From Pseudoalteromonas galatheae (GTDB taxonomy: Bacteria > Pseudomonadota > Gammaproteobacteria > Enterobacterales > Alteromonadaceae), in assembly GCF_005886105.2 (NCBI RefSeq), contig NZ_PNCO02000002.1, positions 248,001 through 312,000 on the forward strand: a stretch of DNA of 64,000 nt. Reading direction: 5' to 3'. Both the position numbers and the translations under genes were made by a program. Shown here piece after piece: positions 36,129 to 46,693 of the stretch. The notes beneath the pieces are model-generated. The model saw only the letters and a program-made list of their open reading frames with translations, was not told the DNA's origin and made no database searches. Each line of letters starts with the position of its first letter. Position 1 is the first letter of the stretch.

Positions 36129-39100
36129 TTAATCTAACATTTTGTTAAGTGCTTGAAGTGGGTGCTTTGGTTTTATTCCCTTAAAGCGTTTAACCTGACA
36201 GCGACAAGAGAAACCTGTCACTAATACTTCATCTAGAGCGGTGTTATCAATATGATGCTGCCAAGAGGATTCATAGAGCGCTCTTGAATTTTCTTGGTTT
36301 TGCGTTTCGTGGCCATAAGTTCCCGCCATGCCACAACATCCGGTATTAACCGCTTCTAAATTAGAGTTCAATTTATTAAAAATGCCTTGCCAAACACCTT
36401 TTGATTCAGGCATTGCTGTTGTTTCTGTACAGTGGCTTATTAACGTAAATTTTGACGGACTGATTGTCGCAGCCGTCGGGATTTCAACAGTTGAAAGCCA
36501 TTCATGCGCCAATTGTACTTTAAAGTTACCCCTACTCTTTTTTAGGATATCATTATATTCATCGCGATAGCACATCACCAAAGAAGCATCGAGCCCAACT
36601 AGAGGCCTGTTATATTCACTGATTGTATTCAAAAACTGTGCAGCGCTGCTCGCGGTCGATTTAAATTCCTTTAAAAAACCTTTAACGTGTTGTGGTTTAC
36701 CGTTTGGTTTAAATGGTAACACGAGTGGATAAAACCCAAGCTTTGATATAACTTGCACAAAGTCCGATACTAATTCCGCTTCATAGAAACTCGTAAAGGG
36801 GTCTTGAACAACAAATACTACGCTTTGCTGTTCTTCATCGCTTAACTTTTCGAAACGGCCCTCTGAATAGAAATATTTGTTCGGCACTAACTTGTTAAGC
36901 TGCATCTTACTTAGTGCCGGCGAGTCAACATAGCCAATTAGCCGTTCAACGAAAAAGTTTGATATTTTGTTACTTTGTAGGGCGTTAACTACATTTGGGA
37001 ACTTGGCCATAGTAGGTAGTGCACGTTCAATGTTCGCAACTAGGTAGTCTTTAAGTGGTCGATTGTAACGACTGTAGTAAAAGTTTAAAAACTTAGCGCG
37101 AAACGTAGGAACATCAACTTTTATTGGGCATGCCGTTGTGCACGCTTTACAGGCTAAACATTCATCCATTGATGCTTTAACTTCATGGGAAAAGTCATAT
37201 TCGCTTTTCTTACGGGTATTTAGAAAGCGCTCCCACCAAGTAGTGTCATTTTCATGGTTGATTAATTGTTTTTCTGTCGCAATCAAATCAACCCCTTTAT
37301 TGTTTTGGAGTCTTAACCACTCTTTGAATAAGCCTGCACGTCCTTTTGGAGAGTTTCTGCGATCTTTGGTGACCTTGTACGATGGGCACATTGGTGATTT
37401 ATCATCATAATTAAAGCAAAGTCCATTACCATTACAATTGATCGGTGCTTCGTAGTTTACTTTTACTTCAGTTGGGATTGTTCGGTCAAACCAAGCTCTT
37501 TTCTGCGCATCGACTGACACTAATTGGTCACCTGAATCCAGTGGTGTACAAATTTTTCCAGGATTTAAGCGATTGTTTTTATCAAACAAGCTTTTAATTT
37601 TACGAAGTTCATTAAATAGTTGCTCACCGAAAAACTCAGGTCCGTATTCACTTCGGTAACCTTTTCCATGCTCACCCCACATTAGTCCTCGGTATTTTGC
37701 GGTTAACGCCACTACCTTATCTGAGATCACACGTAGTAGTTTTTCCTGTTCAGGATCGCACATATCAAGCGCTGGGCGTACGTGTAAAACACCGGCGTCA
37801 ACATGACCAAACATACCATAATCTAATTGATAACTATCAAGTAACTCTCTAAACTCAATGATAAAATCAGCAAGGTTTTCAGGTGGAACGGCTGTATCTT
37901 CAGCAAAAGCAAGTGGCTTTTTATTGCCCTTGGCGTTACCCAATAAGCCAACCGACTTTTTACGCATCGCATAAATCTTAAGGATATCCGCCTTATCATT
38001 GGTAAGTTGATAGCCAATAACACCTGCTTCTTTGTTCGCAATAAGCTGATCCAATCGTTGACATAAGCTATCGACTTTAGATGAAATTTCATCTTCTGAT
38101 TCACCATTAAACTCAACCATGTTAAGACCTTGCATCTCAACACCGGGTACATCTTGAATTAAGTCCGATACTGAGTGCCAAATGATGTCTTCTTTGGCAA
38201 GACCTAAGACTTTACTGTCAACGGTTTCGACCGAAGTTGCATTAGCGGAAACCAAGAAAGGACTGTTTCTGAGTGCAGATTCAAATGAATCATACTTAAT
38301 ATTGATCAAAGTTTTAAATGGCTGAATTGGCGTTAAATTGAGTTTTGCTTCGGTGACAACACCAAGCGAACCTTCAGAGCCCGTAATAATTCGAGACAAG
38401 TCAAAAGTGGTTAGTGAATCGTCGAATACATTTTCGAGGTCATAACCCGTTAAAAAGCGGTTTAGTCTTGGAAATTTTTCAAGTATAAGTGCTCGATTGT
38501 TTCGACAGATCTCGATGACATTCGCATAAATGTGAGAAGTCTTTGAGTTTTGCTCAGCTAGTAACTCCGCTTTGTCAATTGCTAACTTTGAGGTATTTAG
38601 TTCTGTACCGTCCACCAAAAAGGTTTTTAACCCAAGTACATGATCGCTTGTTTTACCATAAACGAGAGAGCCTTGACCCGACGCATCAGTATTTACCATA
38701 CCACCAATTGTTGCTCGGTTACTGGTGGAGAGATCTGGAGAAAAGAAATAACCGTAAGGTTTTAAAAAGTCATTAAGCTGATCTTTGATTACACCCGCTT
38801 GAACTCGAACCCAACCTTCTTGTTCATTGATCTCAAGAATTTCTCTCATGTGCCTCGAAAGATCTATCACGATACCTGGAGTAAGTGATTGACCATTAGT
38901 ACCAGTTCCTCCTCCTCTCGGACCAAAGGTAAGAGATAAAAACGGGTCTTGTTGGGCGATTTCCAGCGCAAGCTGTACGTCTCGATTTGTTCTAGGAAAC
39001 AATACAGCTTGAGGGATTTCTTGATAGATACTATTGTCGGTTGATGTAACAAGGCGAGTTGCATAACTCGAATCAATGTCTCCACTAAAACCTGCATCAA

Positions 39101-39167
39101 TTAGTTTGCTTTGATAGAGGTTGATAAGTTCGTTTGCAGAATCCTGCTGACTAATATTTGCGATCAT
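36129..39167 (-). CDS. ydiJ: YdiJ-type FAD-linked oxidase / Fe-S oxidoreductase (D-2-hydroxyacid dehydrogenase)
   Basis: A 1012-aa protein, close in length to E. coli YdiJ and collinear with it. The N-terminal FAD-binding PCMH domain has FGPRGGGTGTNGQSL and GGMVNTDASGQGSLVYGKTS (about 85-185). The FAD-oxidase C-terminal domain has DYGMFGHVDAGVLHVRPALD (about 470). A ferredoxin-like region has CLACKACTTACPIKVDVP (about 675). A C-terminal CCG-type domain has NTGCCGMAGTYGHETQNQEN (about 950). It oxidises a D-2-hydroxyacid at the inner membrane; in E. coli a role with D-2-hydroxyglutarate has been reported. It stands alone with its own terminator. Confidence 0.95.
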   Translation of the reverse strand: MIANISQQDSANELINLYQSKLIDAGFSGDIDSSYATRLVTSTDNSIYQEIPQAVLFPRTNRDVQLALEIAQQDPFLSLTFGPRGGGTGTNGQSLTPGIVIDLSRHMREILEINEQEGWVRVQAGVIKDQLNDFLKPYGYFFSPDLSTSNRATIGGMVNTDASGQGSLVYGKTSDHVLGLKTFLVDGTELNTSKLAIDKAELLAEQNSKTSHIYANVIEICRNNRALILEKFPRLNRFLTGYDLENVFDDSLTTFDLSRIITGSEGSLGVVTEAKLNLTPIQPFKTLINIKYDSFESALRNSPFLVSANATSVETVDSKVLGLAKEDIIWHSVSDLIQDVPGVEMQGLNMVEFNGESEDEISSKVDSLCQRLDQLIANKEAGVIGYQLTNDKADILKIYAMRKKSVGLLGNAKGNKKPLAFAEDTAVPPENLADFIIEFRELLDSYQLDYGMFGHVDAGVLHVRPALDMCDPEQEKLLRVISDKVVALTAKYRGLMWGEHGKGYRSEYGPEFFGEQLFNELRKIKSLFDKNNRLNPGKICTPLDSGDQLVSVDAQKRAWFDRTIPTEVKVNYEAPINCNGNGLCFNYDDKSPMCPSYKVTKDRRNSPKGRAGLFKEWLRLQNNKGVDLIATEKQLINHENDTTWWERFLNTRKKSEYDFSHEVKASMDECLACKACTTACPIKVDVPTFRAKFLNFYYSRYNRPLKDYLVANIERALPTMAKFPNVVNALQSNKISNFFVERLIGYVDSPALSKMQLNKLVPNKYFYSEGRFEKLSDEEQQSVVFVVQDPFTSFYEAELVSDFVQVISKLGFYPLVLPFKPNGKPQHVKGFLKEFKSTASSAAQFLNTISEYNRPLVGLDASLVMCYRDEYNDILKKSRGNFKVQLAHEWLSTVEIPTAATISPSKFTLISHCTETTAMPESKGVWQGIFNKLNSNLEAVNTGCCGMAGTYGHETQNQENSRALYESSWQHHIDNTALDEVLVTGFSCRCQVKRFKGIKPKHPLQALNKMLD

Positions 39168-39306
39168 GACGGTATATTTTACTTGCTTTGAATTAATTGT
39201 ATCACGAAGGATTAATGATCAACTTGAGAATTTTATGGTTTGTTACAATTGGAAATAGTTTATTTCACCATGCATCTTATACTCTTATTGTAAAGGAGGA
39301 AATAAC

Positions 39307-39513
39307 ATGAAAATTATTTACGACCTCGCTGGTATCGTGTTTTGCATTCTAGCATTGATCTTCTTTGTTGTGCCCGGTCCATCGATTATCTTTTTACTTG
39401 CGGCACTTGTGTGCTTTTCAATGAATCATGATGGTGCGAAGAAGCACCTAAAAAATGTGCAGCGTTTGTTTAAGCTTGGCTGCGAAAAGTTAGATAGGAC
39501 ATTTCAGAAATGA
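39307..39513 (+). CDS. Small PGPGW-like membrane protein, 68 aa
   Basis: A short membrane protein with a near-consensus ribosome site (AAAGGAGG) before its ATG. Two hydrophobic helices (about 6-24 and 28-42) flank the motif VVPGPSIIFLL, which resembles the PGPGW family of small transmembrane proteins. The C-terminal part is cationic and amphipathic (KKHLKNVQRLFKLGCEKLDR). Function is unknown. It converges on ppsA and shares a bidirectional terminator with it. Confidence 0.8.
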   Translation: MKIIYDLAGIVFCILALIFFVVPGPSIIFLLAALVCFSMNHDGAKKHLKNVQRLFKLGCEKLDRTFQK

Positions 39514-39546
39514 AATGGCCCCAATGTGTTACATTGGGGCCATTAA
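39514..39546. terminator. Bidirectional terminator between small membrane protein and ppsA
   Basis: A 14-bp perfect stem (AATGGCCCCAATGT with ACATTGGGGCCATT, 39514-39527 with 39531-39544) and a 3-nt loop between convergent genes. Confidence 0.85.
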
Positions 39547-39547
39547 A

Positions 39548-41923
39548 TTATTTATTAAACTTCTCAGCTAGATAAAGCCACGTTTCAAGTACTGTATCAG
39601 GGTTAAGTGAGACAGAATCAATTCCTTCTTCAACTAACCAAGCTGCGAAATCTTCATGATCCGATGGGCCTTGACCACAAATACCTACATATTTGCCCTT
39701 CGCCTTAGCGGTTTGAATTGCCATTGAAAGCAGTTTTTTGATAGCCGGGTTTCGCTCATCAAATAAATGTGCAATAAGGCCAGAATCGCGGTCCAGACCA
39801 AGTGTTAATTGGGTAAGGTCATTTGAACCTATCGAGAAGCCATCGAAATATTCTAAAAATTCTTCAGCAAGCAGGCAGTTTGATGGCAGTTCACACATCA
39901 TGATGACTTTTAGACCATTCTCGCCGCGTTTTAGACCATGAGCTTCAAGAATTTCAATAACTTGAGCTGCTTCTTCTAGGGTACGAACGAATGGGATCAT
40001 GATTTCAACGTTAGTTAAATCCATCTCATTACGAACACGTTTGATAGCTTCACACTCTAATGCAAAACACTCTCTAAAGTCTTCGGAAATGTAACGGGAT
40101 GCGCCGCGGAAACCAATCATTGGGTTTTCTTCTTCAGGCTCATACTGCTGACCGCCAACCAAGTTTGCATACTCGTTTGACTTAAAGTCAGACATGCGAA
40201 CGATTACACGCTCCGGAGCAAATGCCGCACCTAGCGTAGAAATACCTTCAACTAGCTTGCTGATATAGAACTCTACTGGTGATTCATATCCTGCGATTAG
40301 CTCTTTAATTTCAGCCTGTAGCTCTGCATCTTGCTTATCAAAATGAAGTAGTGCTTTAGGGTGAATACCAATCATACGGTTGATGATAAATTCAAGACGC
40401 GCAAGACCGATACCTGCATGTGGTAACTTCGCAAAATCAAATGCGCGATCTGGGTTACCTACGTTCATCATTATCTTCATCGGAATAGTTGGCATTGAAT
40501 CGATGCGAGAAGAAATAACATCGAATTCAAGTTCACCTTTATAGATATAACCTGTATCGCCCTCTGCACATGATACTGTTACCGTGTCGCCATTAGTGAT
40601 CAAATCGGTTGCGTTACCACACCCAACTACTGCTGGGATCCCTAGCTCACGAGCAATGATTGCTGCGTGACAAGTACGACCACCACGATTCGTTACGATA
40701 GCAGAGGCACGCTTCATGATAGGTTCCCAATCAGGATCCGTCATATCAGTAACAAGTACATCGCCTTGCTTTACCGAGTCCATTTGATCAATTGAAGACA
40801 GGACTTTAACTACGCCTGAACCAATCTTATGACCGATTGCACGACCTTCAACAATAACTTCAGACTTTGACTTTAGCTGGAAGCGCTCCATTACGTTCGC
40901 ATCTTCGTTTGAACGAACGGTTTCTGGACGGGCTTGAACGATATAAAGCTTACCGTCATTACCATCCTTCGCCCATTCGATATCCATTGGACGACCGTAG
41001 TGCTTTTCGATAATAACAGCTTGTTTTGCTAATTCTTCTACTTCTGCGTCTGTAATCGAGAATTGGTTAGATAGTGCTGAGTCTACATCAACAATCTCAA
41101 CTTGCTTTCCGTGAGACTCATCACTTGAGTAGATCATTTGGATTGCTTTTGAGCCTATATTTCTCTTAAGAACTGCAGGTTTTGCTTTTGCTAGAGTTGG
41201 CTTATGAACATAAAATTCATCTGGGTTCACTGCGCCCTGAACTACCATCTCACCTAAACCATAGCTAGAAGTAACAAAAACAACATCTTCGAAGCCTGAT
41301 TCAGTATCTATTGAGAACATAACACCAGACGATGCTTTGTCTGAACGCACCATACGCTGAATACCGGCAGAAAGCGCGACGCCTCTGTGATCATAGCCCT
41401 GGTGTACTCGATAAGAAATAGCACGGTCATTAAATAGCGAAGCAAAAACATGCTTGATGGCGACCATTACGGCATCTATGCCACGAACGTTTAGGAAAGT
41501 TTCTTGTTGGCCAGCGAAGGAGGCGTCTGGCATATCTTCTGCTGTTGCTGATGAACGAACAGCAAAGGAGACATCTTGGCTTGCGTCACCGTGTAACTGG
41601 CTATATGCCTCACGGATTGCTTTATCTAATTCTGGTTGGAATGGTGTATCGATAACCCATTGTCTAATTTGGGTGCCGACTTTGGCTAATTCGTTGACAT
41701 CGTCAACATCGAGAGTATCTAGGATTGAGTGGATTTTTTCATTGAGGCCTGACTGCTCAAGAAATTCATTAAACGCATCAGCTGTTGTTGCGAATCCACC
41801 AGGTACTTGTACACCAGCGTTAGCAAGGTTAGATATCATTTCACCTAGAGAAGCGTTTTTACCACCAACTCGAGGTACATCTTGCATACCCAACTCTTGA
41901 TACCAGAGAACGTAGTCTTGCAC
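39548..41923 (-). CDS. ppsA: Phosphoenolpyruvate synthase
   Basis: A 791-aa gluconeogenic enzyme (pyruvate + ATP + water to PEP + AMP + Pi). The N-terminal ATP-grasp domain has [20 protein letters not shown] and [20 protein letters not shown]. The swivelling domain carries the phospho-histidine motif [20 protein letters not shown] (about 420). The TIM-barrel PEP/pyruvate domain ends with [19 protein letters not shown] and [20 protein letters not shown], containing the catalytic Cys. It is divergent from ppsR, the standard arrangement. The gene is full length. Confidence 0.97.
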   Translation of the reverse strand: MQDYVLWYQELGMQDVPRVGGKNASLGEMISNLANAGVQVPGGFATTADAFNEFLEQSGLNEKIHSILDTLDVDDVNELAKVGTQIRQWVIDTPFQPELDKAIREAYSQLHGDASQDVSFAVRSSATAEDMPDASFAGQQETFLNVRGIDAVMVAIKHVFASLFNDRAISYRVHQGYDHRGVALSAGIQRMVRSDKASSGVMFSIDTESGFEDVVFVTSSYGLGEMVVQGAVNPDEFYVHKPTLAKAKPAVLKRNIGSKAIQMIYSSDESHGKQVEIVDVDSALSNQFSITDAEVEELAKQAVIIEKHYGRPMDIEWAKDGNDGKLYIVQARPETVRSNEDANVMERFQLKSKSEVIVEGRAIGHKIGSGVVKVLSSIDQMDSVKQGDVLVTDMTDPDWEPIMKRASAIVTNRGGRTCHAAIIARELGIPAVVGCGNATDLITNGDTVTVSCAEGDTGYIYKGELEFDVISSRIDSMPTIPMKIMMNVGNPDRAFDFAKLPHAGIGLARLEFIINRMIGIHPKALLHFDKQDAELQAEIKELIAGYESPVEFYISKLVEGISTLGAAFAPERVIVRMSDFKSNEYANLVGGQQYEPEEENPMIGFRGASRYISEDFRECFALECEAIKRVRNEMDLTNVEIMIPFVRTLEEAAQVIEILEAHGLKRGENGLKVIMMCELPSNCLLAEEFLEYFDGFSIGSNDLTQLTLGLDRDSGLIAHLFDERNPAIKKLLSMAIQTAKAKGKYVGICGQGPSDHEDFAAWLVEEGIDSVSLNPDTVLETWLYLAEKFNK

Positions 41924-42051
41924 GGAACTGTCTCCAAAACAAATTGTATTAAATGTGAGAGATTAATTGACCTTTCCACTTGGTCAAGGGCATTCTACAA
42001 CGGTAAGGCAGTCTTCGTAAACCGCGATGGCTTATTTTCAACAATTTCTGA

Positions 42052-42876
42052 ATGAATAATAGCAAAATGAGAACAGCATTTTATATTTCCGATGGCACCG
42101 CTATCACCTCTGAAGTGTTTGGTCACGCAACGCTTTCAATGTTCCCTGTAGAATTTAATCACCAAACGATACCGTTTGTAGAGACAACAAAAAAAGCAAA
42201 TGAAATCAAAAAATTAATAGACTCTGTCGCTGAAAGTTCAGGTGAGAAGCCGTTGGTGTTTTTTACATTCGTTAATCCAGAATTGTCCGATATTATTTTA
42301 TCGTCGCAAGGGGTTTGTTACGACTTTTTATCTTATGCGAGCGAAATAGTAAAAAGAGAGCTAAAAGTTCAGCCGGTGCCCAAAATGCACCGCACGCATA
42401 GCATTCACGAATCTTCTTATGATTTTAGAATAGATGCAGTTAACTACGCACTTGCAAATGATGACGGCGCAAATATTAAAGATTATGACGAGGCAGACAT
42501 CATATTGGTAGGTGTCAGCCGCAGCGGTAAAACGCCAACTAGCTTATATTTAGCATTGCAATATGGGATCAAAGCCGCGAATTACCCAATGACGGAAGAT
42601 GATTTAGAAAGTGGAAGACTACCTAAATGTTTGGATAAATATAAAGGTAAGCTGTTTGGTTTAACCATAGAGCCAGAAAGGTTAGCTGCAATAAGGCAGG
42701 AGAGGATGGCAAACTCAAAGTACGCATCAATCAGACAATGCCGTATTGAAGTCAAAGAAGTTGAGATGCTATTTAAAAAGAATAAAACGCCTTACTTGAA
42801 CAGCACACGTTATTCCGTTGAGGAAATATCAGCAAAGATTATTTCTGAAACAGGTCTAAAGCGCCATAAGTACTAA
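42052..42876 (+). CDS. ppsR: PEP synthase regulatory protein (bifunctional kinase/phosphorylase)
   Basis: A 274-aa DUF299 family protein that inactivates PEP synthase by ADP-dependent phosphorylation and reactivates it with phosphate. The family P-loop is ILVGVSRSGKTPTSLYLALQ (about 150-170). The N-terminal FYISDGTAITSEVFGHATLS and C-terminal YSVEEISAKIISETGLKRH are typical. It is divergent from its target ppsA with a 128-bp shared promoter region. No strong Shine-Dalgarno is visible, so the second Met at 42067 is an alternative start. Confidence 0.96.
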   Translation: MNNSKMRTAFYISDGTAITSEVFGHATLSMFPVEFNHQTIPFVETTKKANEIKKLIDSVAESSGEKPLVFFTFVNPELSDIILSSQGVCYDFLSYASEIVKRELKVQPVPKMHRTHSIHESSYDFRIDAVNYALANDDGANIKDYDEADIILVGVSRSGKTPTSLYLALQYGIKAANYPMTEDDLESGRLPKCLDKYKGKLFGLTIEPERLAAIRQERMANSKYASIRQCRIEVKEVEMLFKKNKTPYLNSTRYSVEEISAKIISETGLKRHKY

Positions 42877-42900
42877 AAAGGCCGCAATGCGGCCTTTTGT
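42875..42900. terminator. Bidirectional terminator between ppsR and the DAHP synthase gene
   Basis: Stem AAAAGGCCGC/GCGGCCTTTT (42876-42885 with 42889-42898) between converging genes, T-rich on both sides. Confidence 0.85.
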
Positions 42901-42907
42901 TTGTTAT

Positions 42908-44263
42908 TTATACTGTTTTGCGAGCATCTTTAAGTAGATCTGCAACTAAAAAGCCTAGCTCTAAAACTTGGTCTGCGTTTAGACGCGGATCACACTGGGT
43001 GCGGTAACGCTGAGATAAGTCCTCGTCTGATAGACCGTAGGCACCGCCAACACATTCAGTGACGTGTTGCCCTGTCATTTCTAAGTGCACACCACCAGGA
43101 TAGCTACCCTCAGCTTTATGCACTGCGAAGAACTGACTGATTTCTCTCAGGATATTGTTAAAACTACGTGTCTTATATCCAGTCGTCGCTTTTTCAGTGT
43201 TTCCGTGCATCGGATCCGAAGTCCAAATAACTTTGCGGCCTTCTTCTTGAATTCTACGAACTAATTTAGGCAGCTTTTCCGGCAGCACATCTGCACCCAT
43301 GCGTGTGATAAGTGTTAGACGACCAGGAATATTATCAGGGTTAAGCGCATCGACAAGTTTAATTAACTCATCTTCTTGCATCCCAGGGCCAACCTTTACG
43401 CCAATAGGGTTTTTAATACCACGGAAAAATTCGATATGAGCGTGATCTAATTGACGAGTACGTTCACCAATCCAAACAAAGTGAGCAGAACAATCGTACC
43501 AGTCCCCAGATAAGTGGTCTCGTCTAGTTAAGGCTTCTTCATAACCTAACAATAGCGCTTCGTGTGAGGTATAAAGCGGAGTTTCCTTCAGGCTTGGTGC
43601 TACTGTTGAATCAATGCCACAAACTTCCATAAACTCAAGTGCTTCTTGAATACGCTCCGCGAGTTGTTGAAATTTGTCTTTTAACGGATTTGCAGCTACG
43701 AAACTCATATTCCAGCGATTTACCTGATGCAGATCTGCAAGACCACCCTGTGCAAACGCGCGAAGTAGGTTAAGTGTTGCTGCAGACTGGTGATATGCTT
43801 TCATCAATCTATCAGGATCTGGGATACGTGCTTCTTCCGTAAACTCAAAACTATTAACGATATCACCACGATATGAAGGTAAAGAAACACCTTCAATAGT
43901 CTCGAAATCTGAAGAACGGGGCTTAGCATATTGCCCTGCCATTCGAGCAATCTTAACTACCGGGCATTTACCGCCATATGTTAATACGACAGCCATTTGC
44001 AAAAGTGTCTTGAACGTATCACGAATATTAGCGGCACTAAAATCTGAAAACGATTCTGCGCAATCACCACCTTGCAATATAAAAGCTTTACCTTCGCAAA
44101 CATCTGCTAGGCTTTTATACAAGCTTCGCGTCTCTTCTGCAAAAACGAGCGGCGGTGCTGAATTTAGTTCTTTTTCAACTGATTTTAACTTCTCTGAATT
44201 TGGGTATTCAGGTTGCTGTAAGATAGGTTTATCTCTCCAGCTATTTGGGCTCCAATTAGCCAT
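42908..44263 (-). CDS. Class II (plant-type) DAHP synthase
   Basis: A 451-aa enzyme that condenses PEP and erythrose-4-phosphate in the first step of the shikimate pathway. It belongs to the class II family: [19 protein letters not shown] near the N-terminus, [13 protein letters not shown] (about 62), [15 protein letters not shown] (about 105), [20 protein letters not shown] (about 260) and [20 protein letters not shown] (about 340). It is unrelated in sequence to E. coli AroF/G/H. Monocistronic; the Ter copy at 44358 lies about 95 bp upstream of its start. Confidence 0.96.
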   Translation of the reverse strand: MANWSPNSWRDKPILQQPEYPNSEKLKSVEKELNSAPPLVFAEETRSLYKSLADVCEGKAFILQGGDCAESFSDFSAANIRDTFKTLLQMAVVLTYGGKCPVVKIARMAGQYAKPRSSDFETIEGVSLPSYRGDIVNSFEFTEEARIPDPDRLMKAYHQSAATLNLLRAFAQGGLADLHQVNRWNMSFVAANPLKDKFQQLAERIQEALEFMEVCGIDSTVAPSLKETPLYTSHEALLLGYEEALTRRDHLSGDWYDCSAHFVWIGERTRQLDHAHIEFFRGIKNPIGVKVGPGMQEDELIKLVDALNPDNIPGRLTLITRMGADVLPEKLPKLVRRIQEEGRKVIWTSDPMHGNTEKATTGYKTRSFNNILREISQFFAVHKAEGSYPGGVHLEMTGQHVTECVGGAYGLSDEDLSQRYRTQCDPRLNADQVLELGFLVADLLKDARKTV

Positions 44264-44357
44264 TGTATTTTCCTCATTCCAATATGTGTTACCACCATTG
44301 AACAGTACCCCAAGCCCCCTTATTCATCAAGGAAAAACTTTAGTTTGTTTTGTTAAA

Positions 44358-44370
44358 GAACACATCATAC
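44358..44370 (-). promoter_or_regulatory. Ter site 2, blocks leftward forks
   Basis: Perfect copy of GAACACATCATAC upstream of the DAHP synthase gene, oriented like the array at 46 kb. No TGNTATAAT precedes it, unlike the array copies. Confidence 0.8.
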
Positions 44371-46043
44371 ATTATATAATTTATTATAATGACACTTTAG
44401 CTAAAACTGTTTTACAAATTAATCACAGTACTAAGCTTCTTAAAATAAGGTGATTTTTAATACATCTTTCCAGCTAGCAAAAAAGCAGACCTAAAGTTGG
44501 CAACTATCAGACTTTTATCAGCTGATCTTTATTCGCTATAATGAGTATCATCAGGCATTTAGAGTGAATTGAAGACCCTGGAATCGATATCAAATATAAT
44601 CTTGTCGACATCTTGTTTTTCACTTTGAGTTCCTTGATTAGAGGTCAGTTCAAGAATTTGAGAGCAAGCGGGCTCCTACCCTACCTCTTCAGCAAATCAT
44701 CTTACAGAGCATTTATATACAAAGACGACACACTGACTTTAGCTTATTATTATGTTAAATTGATGTTTGTTTAAGTTCAGACTAGTAATTCTTCAAGTCA
44801 GCTATAAGTCACTGGGTAGTGACTCGTCGTATTTTATGAGTAGGAAGGAAGCAAGAAAAAATGAGTCTATAGTGATTGCTATGAGTACTAACCACATGTG
44901 CTATATAGTTTTTGGAAGCATTAACACGTATAGGTACTTCAAACAGCCCTCTCCTCCAATGAGAGCTCAATGCTGAAAAATAGGGGAGATTTCTCTTTAG
45001 TGCGCTGGACTATTAAAATAAGTTTTCTTGATTAAGCTATCTTATTGAAACAACGAAATCTCGCCGGGTAACACAGTGCTTAACTAATAAGTAAAGTATT
45101 CTACTGTCAAAAAGGTGGTATTGATTACGCAGTACTACTGAGTTTACTCTTGCCCCTCATTCTTTTCTCGATATCTAACACAACGACCTTTATTCTTACA
45201 GCTAATCACTTTGCCTAAAATAATTAGGCATAAGGTTACTCGCTTAATTGCTATTTTCATTTCCAAAACTCTCACTAGTTTCTGGCCAGTTAATTTCAGA
45301 GATATTGTCCCATGAGCAGTTAGCTCATCTAGCTTGACTCGTTCGCAAACAAACTGTTCAAACGCTTGAAAGATCTCTGTCTACTTCACTCTTCGACGAT
45401 CTGACCATGAGCACAAGTGTAAAAACTATATGATATTCAAATAACCAAAGAACATGAGATGTGTCTTCTATCTACTTGTGTTTGTCCGTTATTTTAACTT
45501 CACTACAAATCGAGTACGGCATTGACATTAGTATTTGTTCCGGTGAAGTTTGAATAACAGTAAACAATCACAGAAGTAGCTGGTTTAGTTATTATAAAGT
45601 TAGTACTAGCACTGAACATGTGCATGTAGCAAAATAAACTTGTCTTTTAATCGTCTTCGTATTTTAGTCAAGTACGACTGAAAATGTGCGGATGTTACTC
45701 GAAGATTCATAGCCCAGAAAAAGAAGTGGTCCGGTTATTCTCTTAGAAAGTGAAAAATTAAATTCAGTATTTTACTCTATAACTTAGCCAACCCCTTTGA
45801 AGGATCCCAAATGATAGTCATCGCAAAGTAAGTGCACACTTATCAACCATCTATCATCTTCCCTTCCTAGCCTAACTAGAATCTATCAAACCTTCATGTC
45901 TACGAAAAAGTACAGTCGAAACAAAATAAGTGAGCACTTACAAAGGCTTTTCGATACCAAAACCTTTGACTGTAACAAGACAATGCGAGAATCAACAAGT
46001 TGACTTTAATTTATAAAAAAGAGTATTATCGCGAGATAAAAAA
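44371..46043. other. Gene-free AT-rich region left of the Ter array
   Basis: About 1.7 kb with no ORF that has both a ribosome site and recognisable protein character; the longest (44767-44976, 69 codons) looks like chance. An exact copy of the 11-bp gammaproteobacterial XerD arm TTATGTTAAAT occurs at 44750-44760, without a matching XerC arm. No IS remnant was recognised. Confidence 0.5.
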
Positions 46044-46056
46044 GAACACATCATAC
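46044..46056 (-). promoter_or_regulatory. Ter site 3, blocks leftward forks
   Basis: Perfect GAACACATCATAC, first member of a four-site array spaced 207, 213 and 216 bp. A weaker TATTAT lies 14 nt upstream. Confidence 0.85.
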
Positions 46057-46225
46057 TTTTTTTTAAAAAGTATAAAATTAGCATTGGATTTAAAATTTAA
46101 TCAAAGAGTTGTCAAGTAACGTTGTCATTCTGAGTGGTTTCTAGCCGCTGCTTTTTAGTCAGTTAATATTAACTCCCTCCAAAATTTATCAAAATCTAAT
46201 TTTATAGGAGAAATCCAAAAAAATT

Positions 46226-46263
46226 TGATATAATTTATCCTACCTATAAAGAACACATCATAC
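46226..46263 (+). promoter_or_regulatory. Promoter-Ter module (Ter site 4 at 46251-46263)
   Basis: Extended -10 TGATATAAT (46226-46234) is followed after 16 nt by perfect GAACACATCATAC. The promoter points toward tus; the Ter copy would lie about +10 to +22 of its transcript and blocks leftward forks. Confidence 0.8.
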
Positions 46264-46438
46264 AAATTGAAGTAAAAAAATTCCAGCTCCACAAAACTAA
46301 TTAGCAATTTCATCAAAACGACATAGAATCACTTTCCTATTTTTAAATTCACTAGTTGATATTTTATTCTCTAAAAACCTAGACGCTCCAAATAAAAGCT
46401 TAATAAGTGAAAATAAATATGAGCTAACAAAGTATTTC

Positions 46439-46476
46439 TGATATAATTTGAACACACCTTAGGGAACACATCATAC
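46439..46476 (+). promoter_or_regulatory. Promoter-Ter module (Ter site 5 at 46464-46476)
   Basis: The same module again: TGATATAAT (46439-46447), exactly 16 nt, then GAACACATCATAC. The sequences between modules are not obviously alike, so only the promoter and Ter parts appear to be conserved. Confidence 0.8.
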
Positions 46477-46654
46477 TTAAAAGTTCAACAAACATGTGCA
46501 TCATCACAAAATACCCACAACTAATTGATCAAATAACTAAGTTCTTAACACTGATCTTCTAAAACGATATCTAGCTTAATTTAGCAAACGGATATGGTTA
46601 GTTTGTTCCATTAAATACTCGTAATAAAATCACTTAGCGAGATATCATTATTTT

Positions 46655-46692
46655 TGATATAATGCCAAAGAGATATTGAGAACACATCATAC
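46655..46692 (+). promoter_or_regulatory. tus promoter with overlapping Ter site 6 (46680-46692)
   Basis: TGATATAAT (46655-46663), 16 nt, then GAACACATCATAC ending one base before the tus ATG. A bound Tus would cover the transcript start-proximal region and ribosome-binding zone, the same logic as TerB autoregulation of tus in E. coli. There is no Shine-Dalgarno between promoter and ATG. Confidence 0.85.
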
Positions 46693-46693
46693 A

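Noticed and set aside
44767..44976. 69-codon ORF in the gene desert
   Set aside because: No ribosome site, no recognisable protein pattern, and several similar random frames occur in this AT-rich stretch.
46676..46693. Upstream TTG start for tus adding six residues
   Set aside because: The added residues would be encoded by the Ter site itself, and the E. coli Tus alignment starts near the ATG at 46694.
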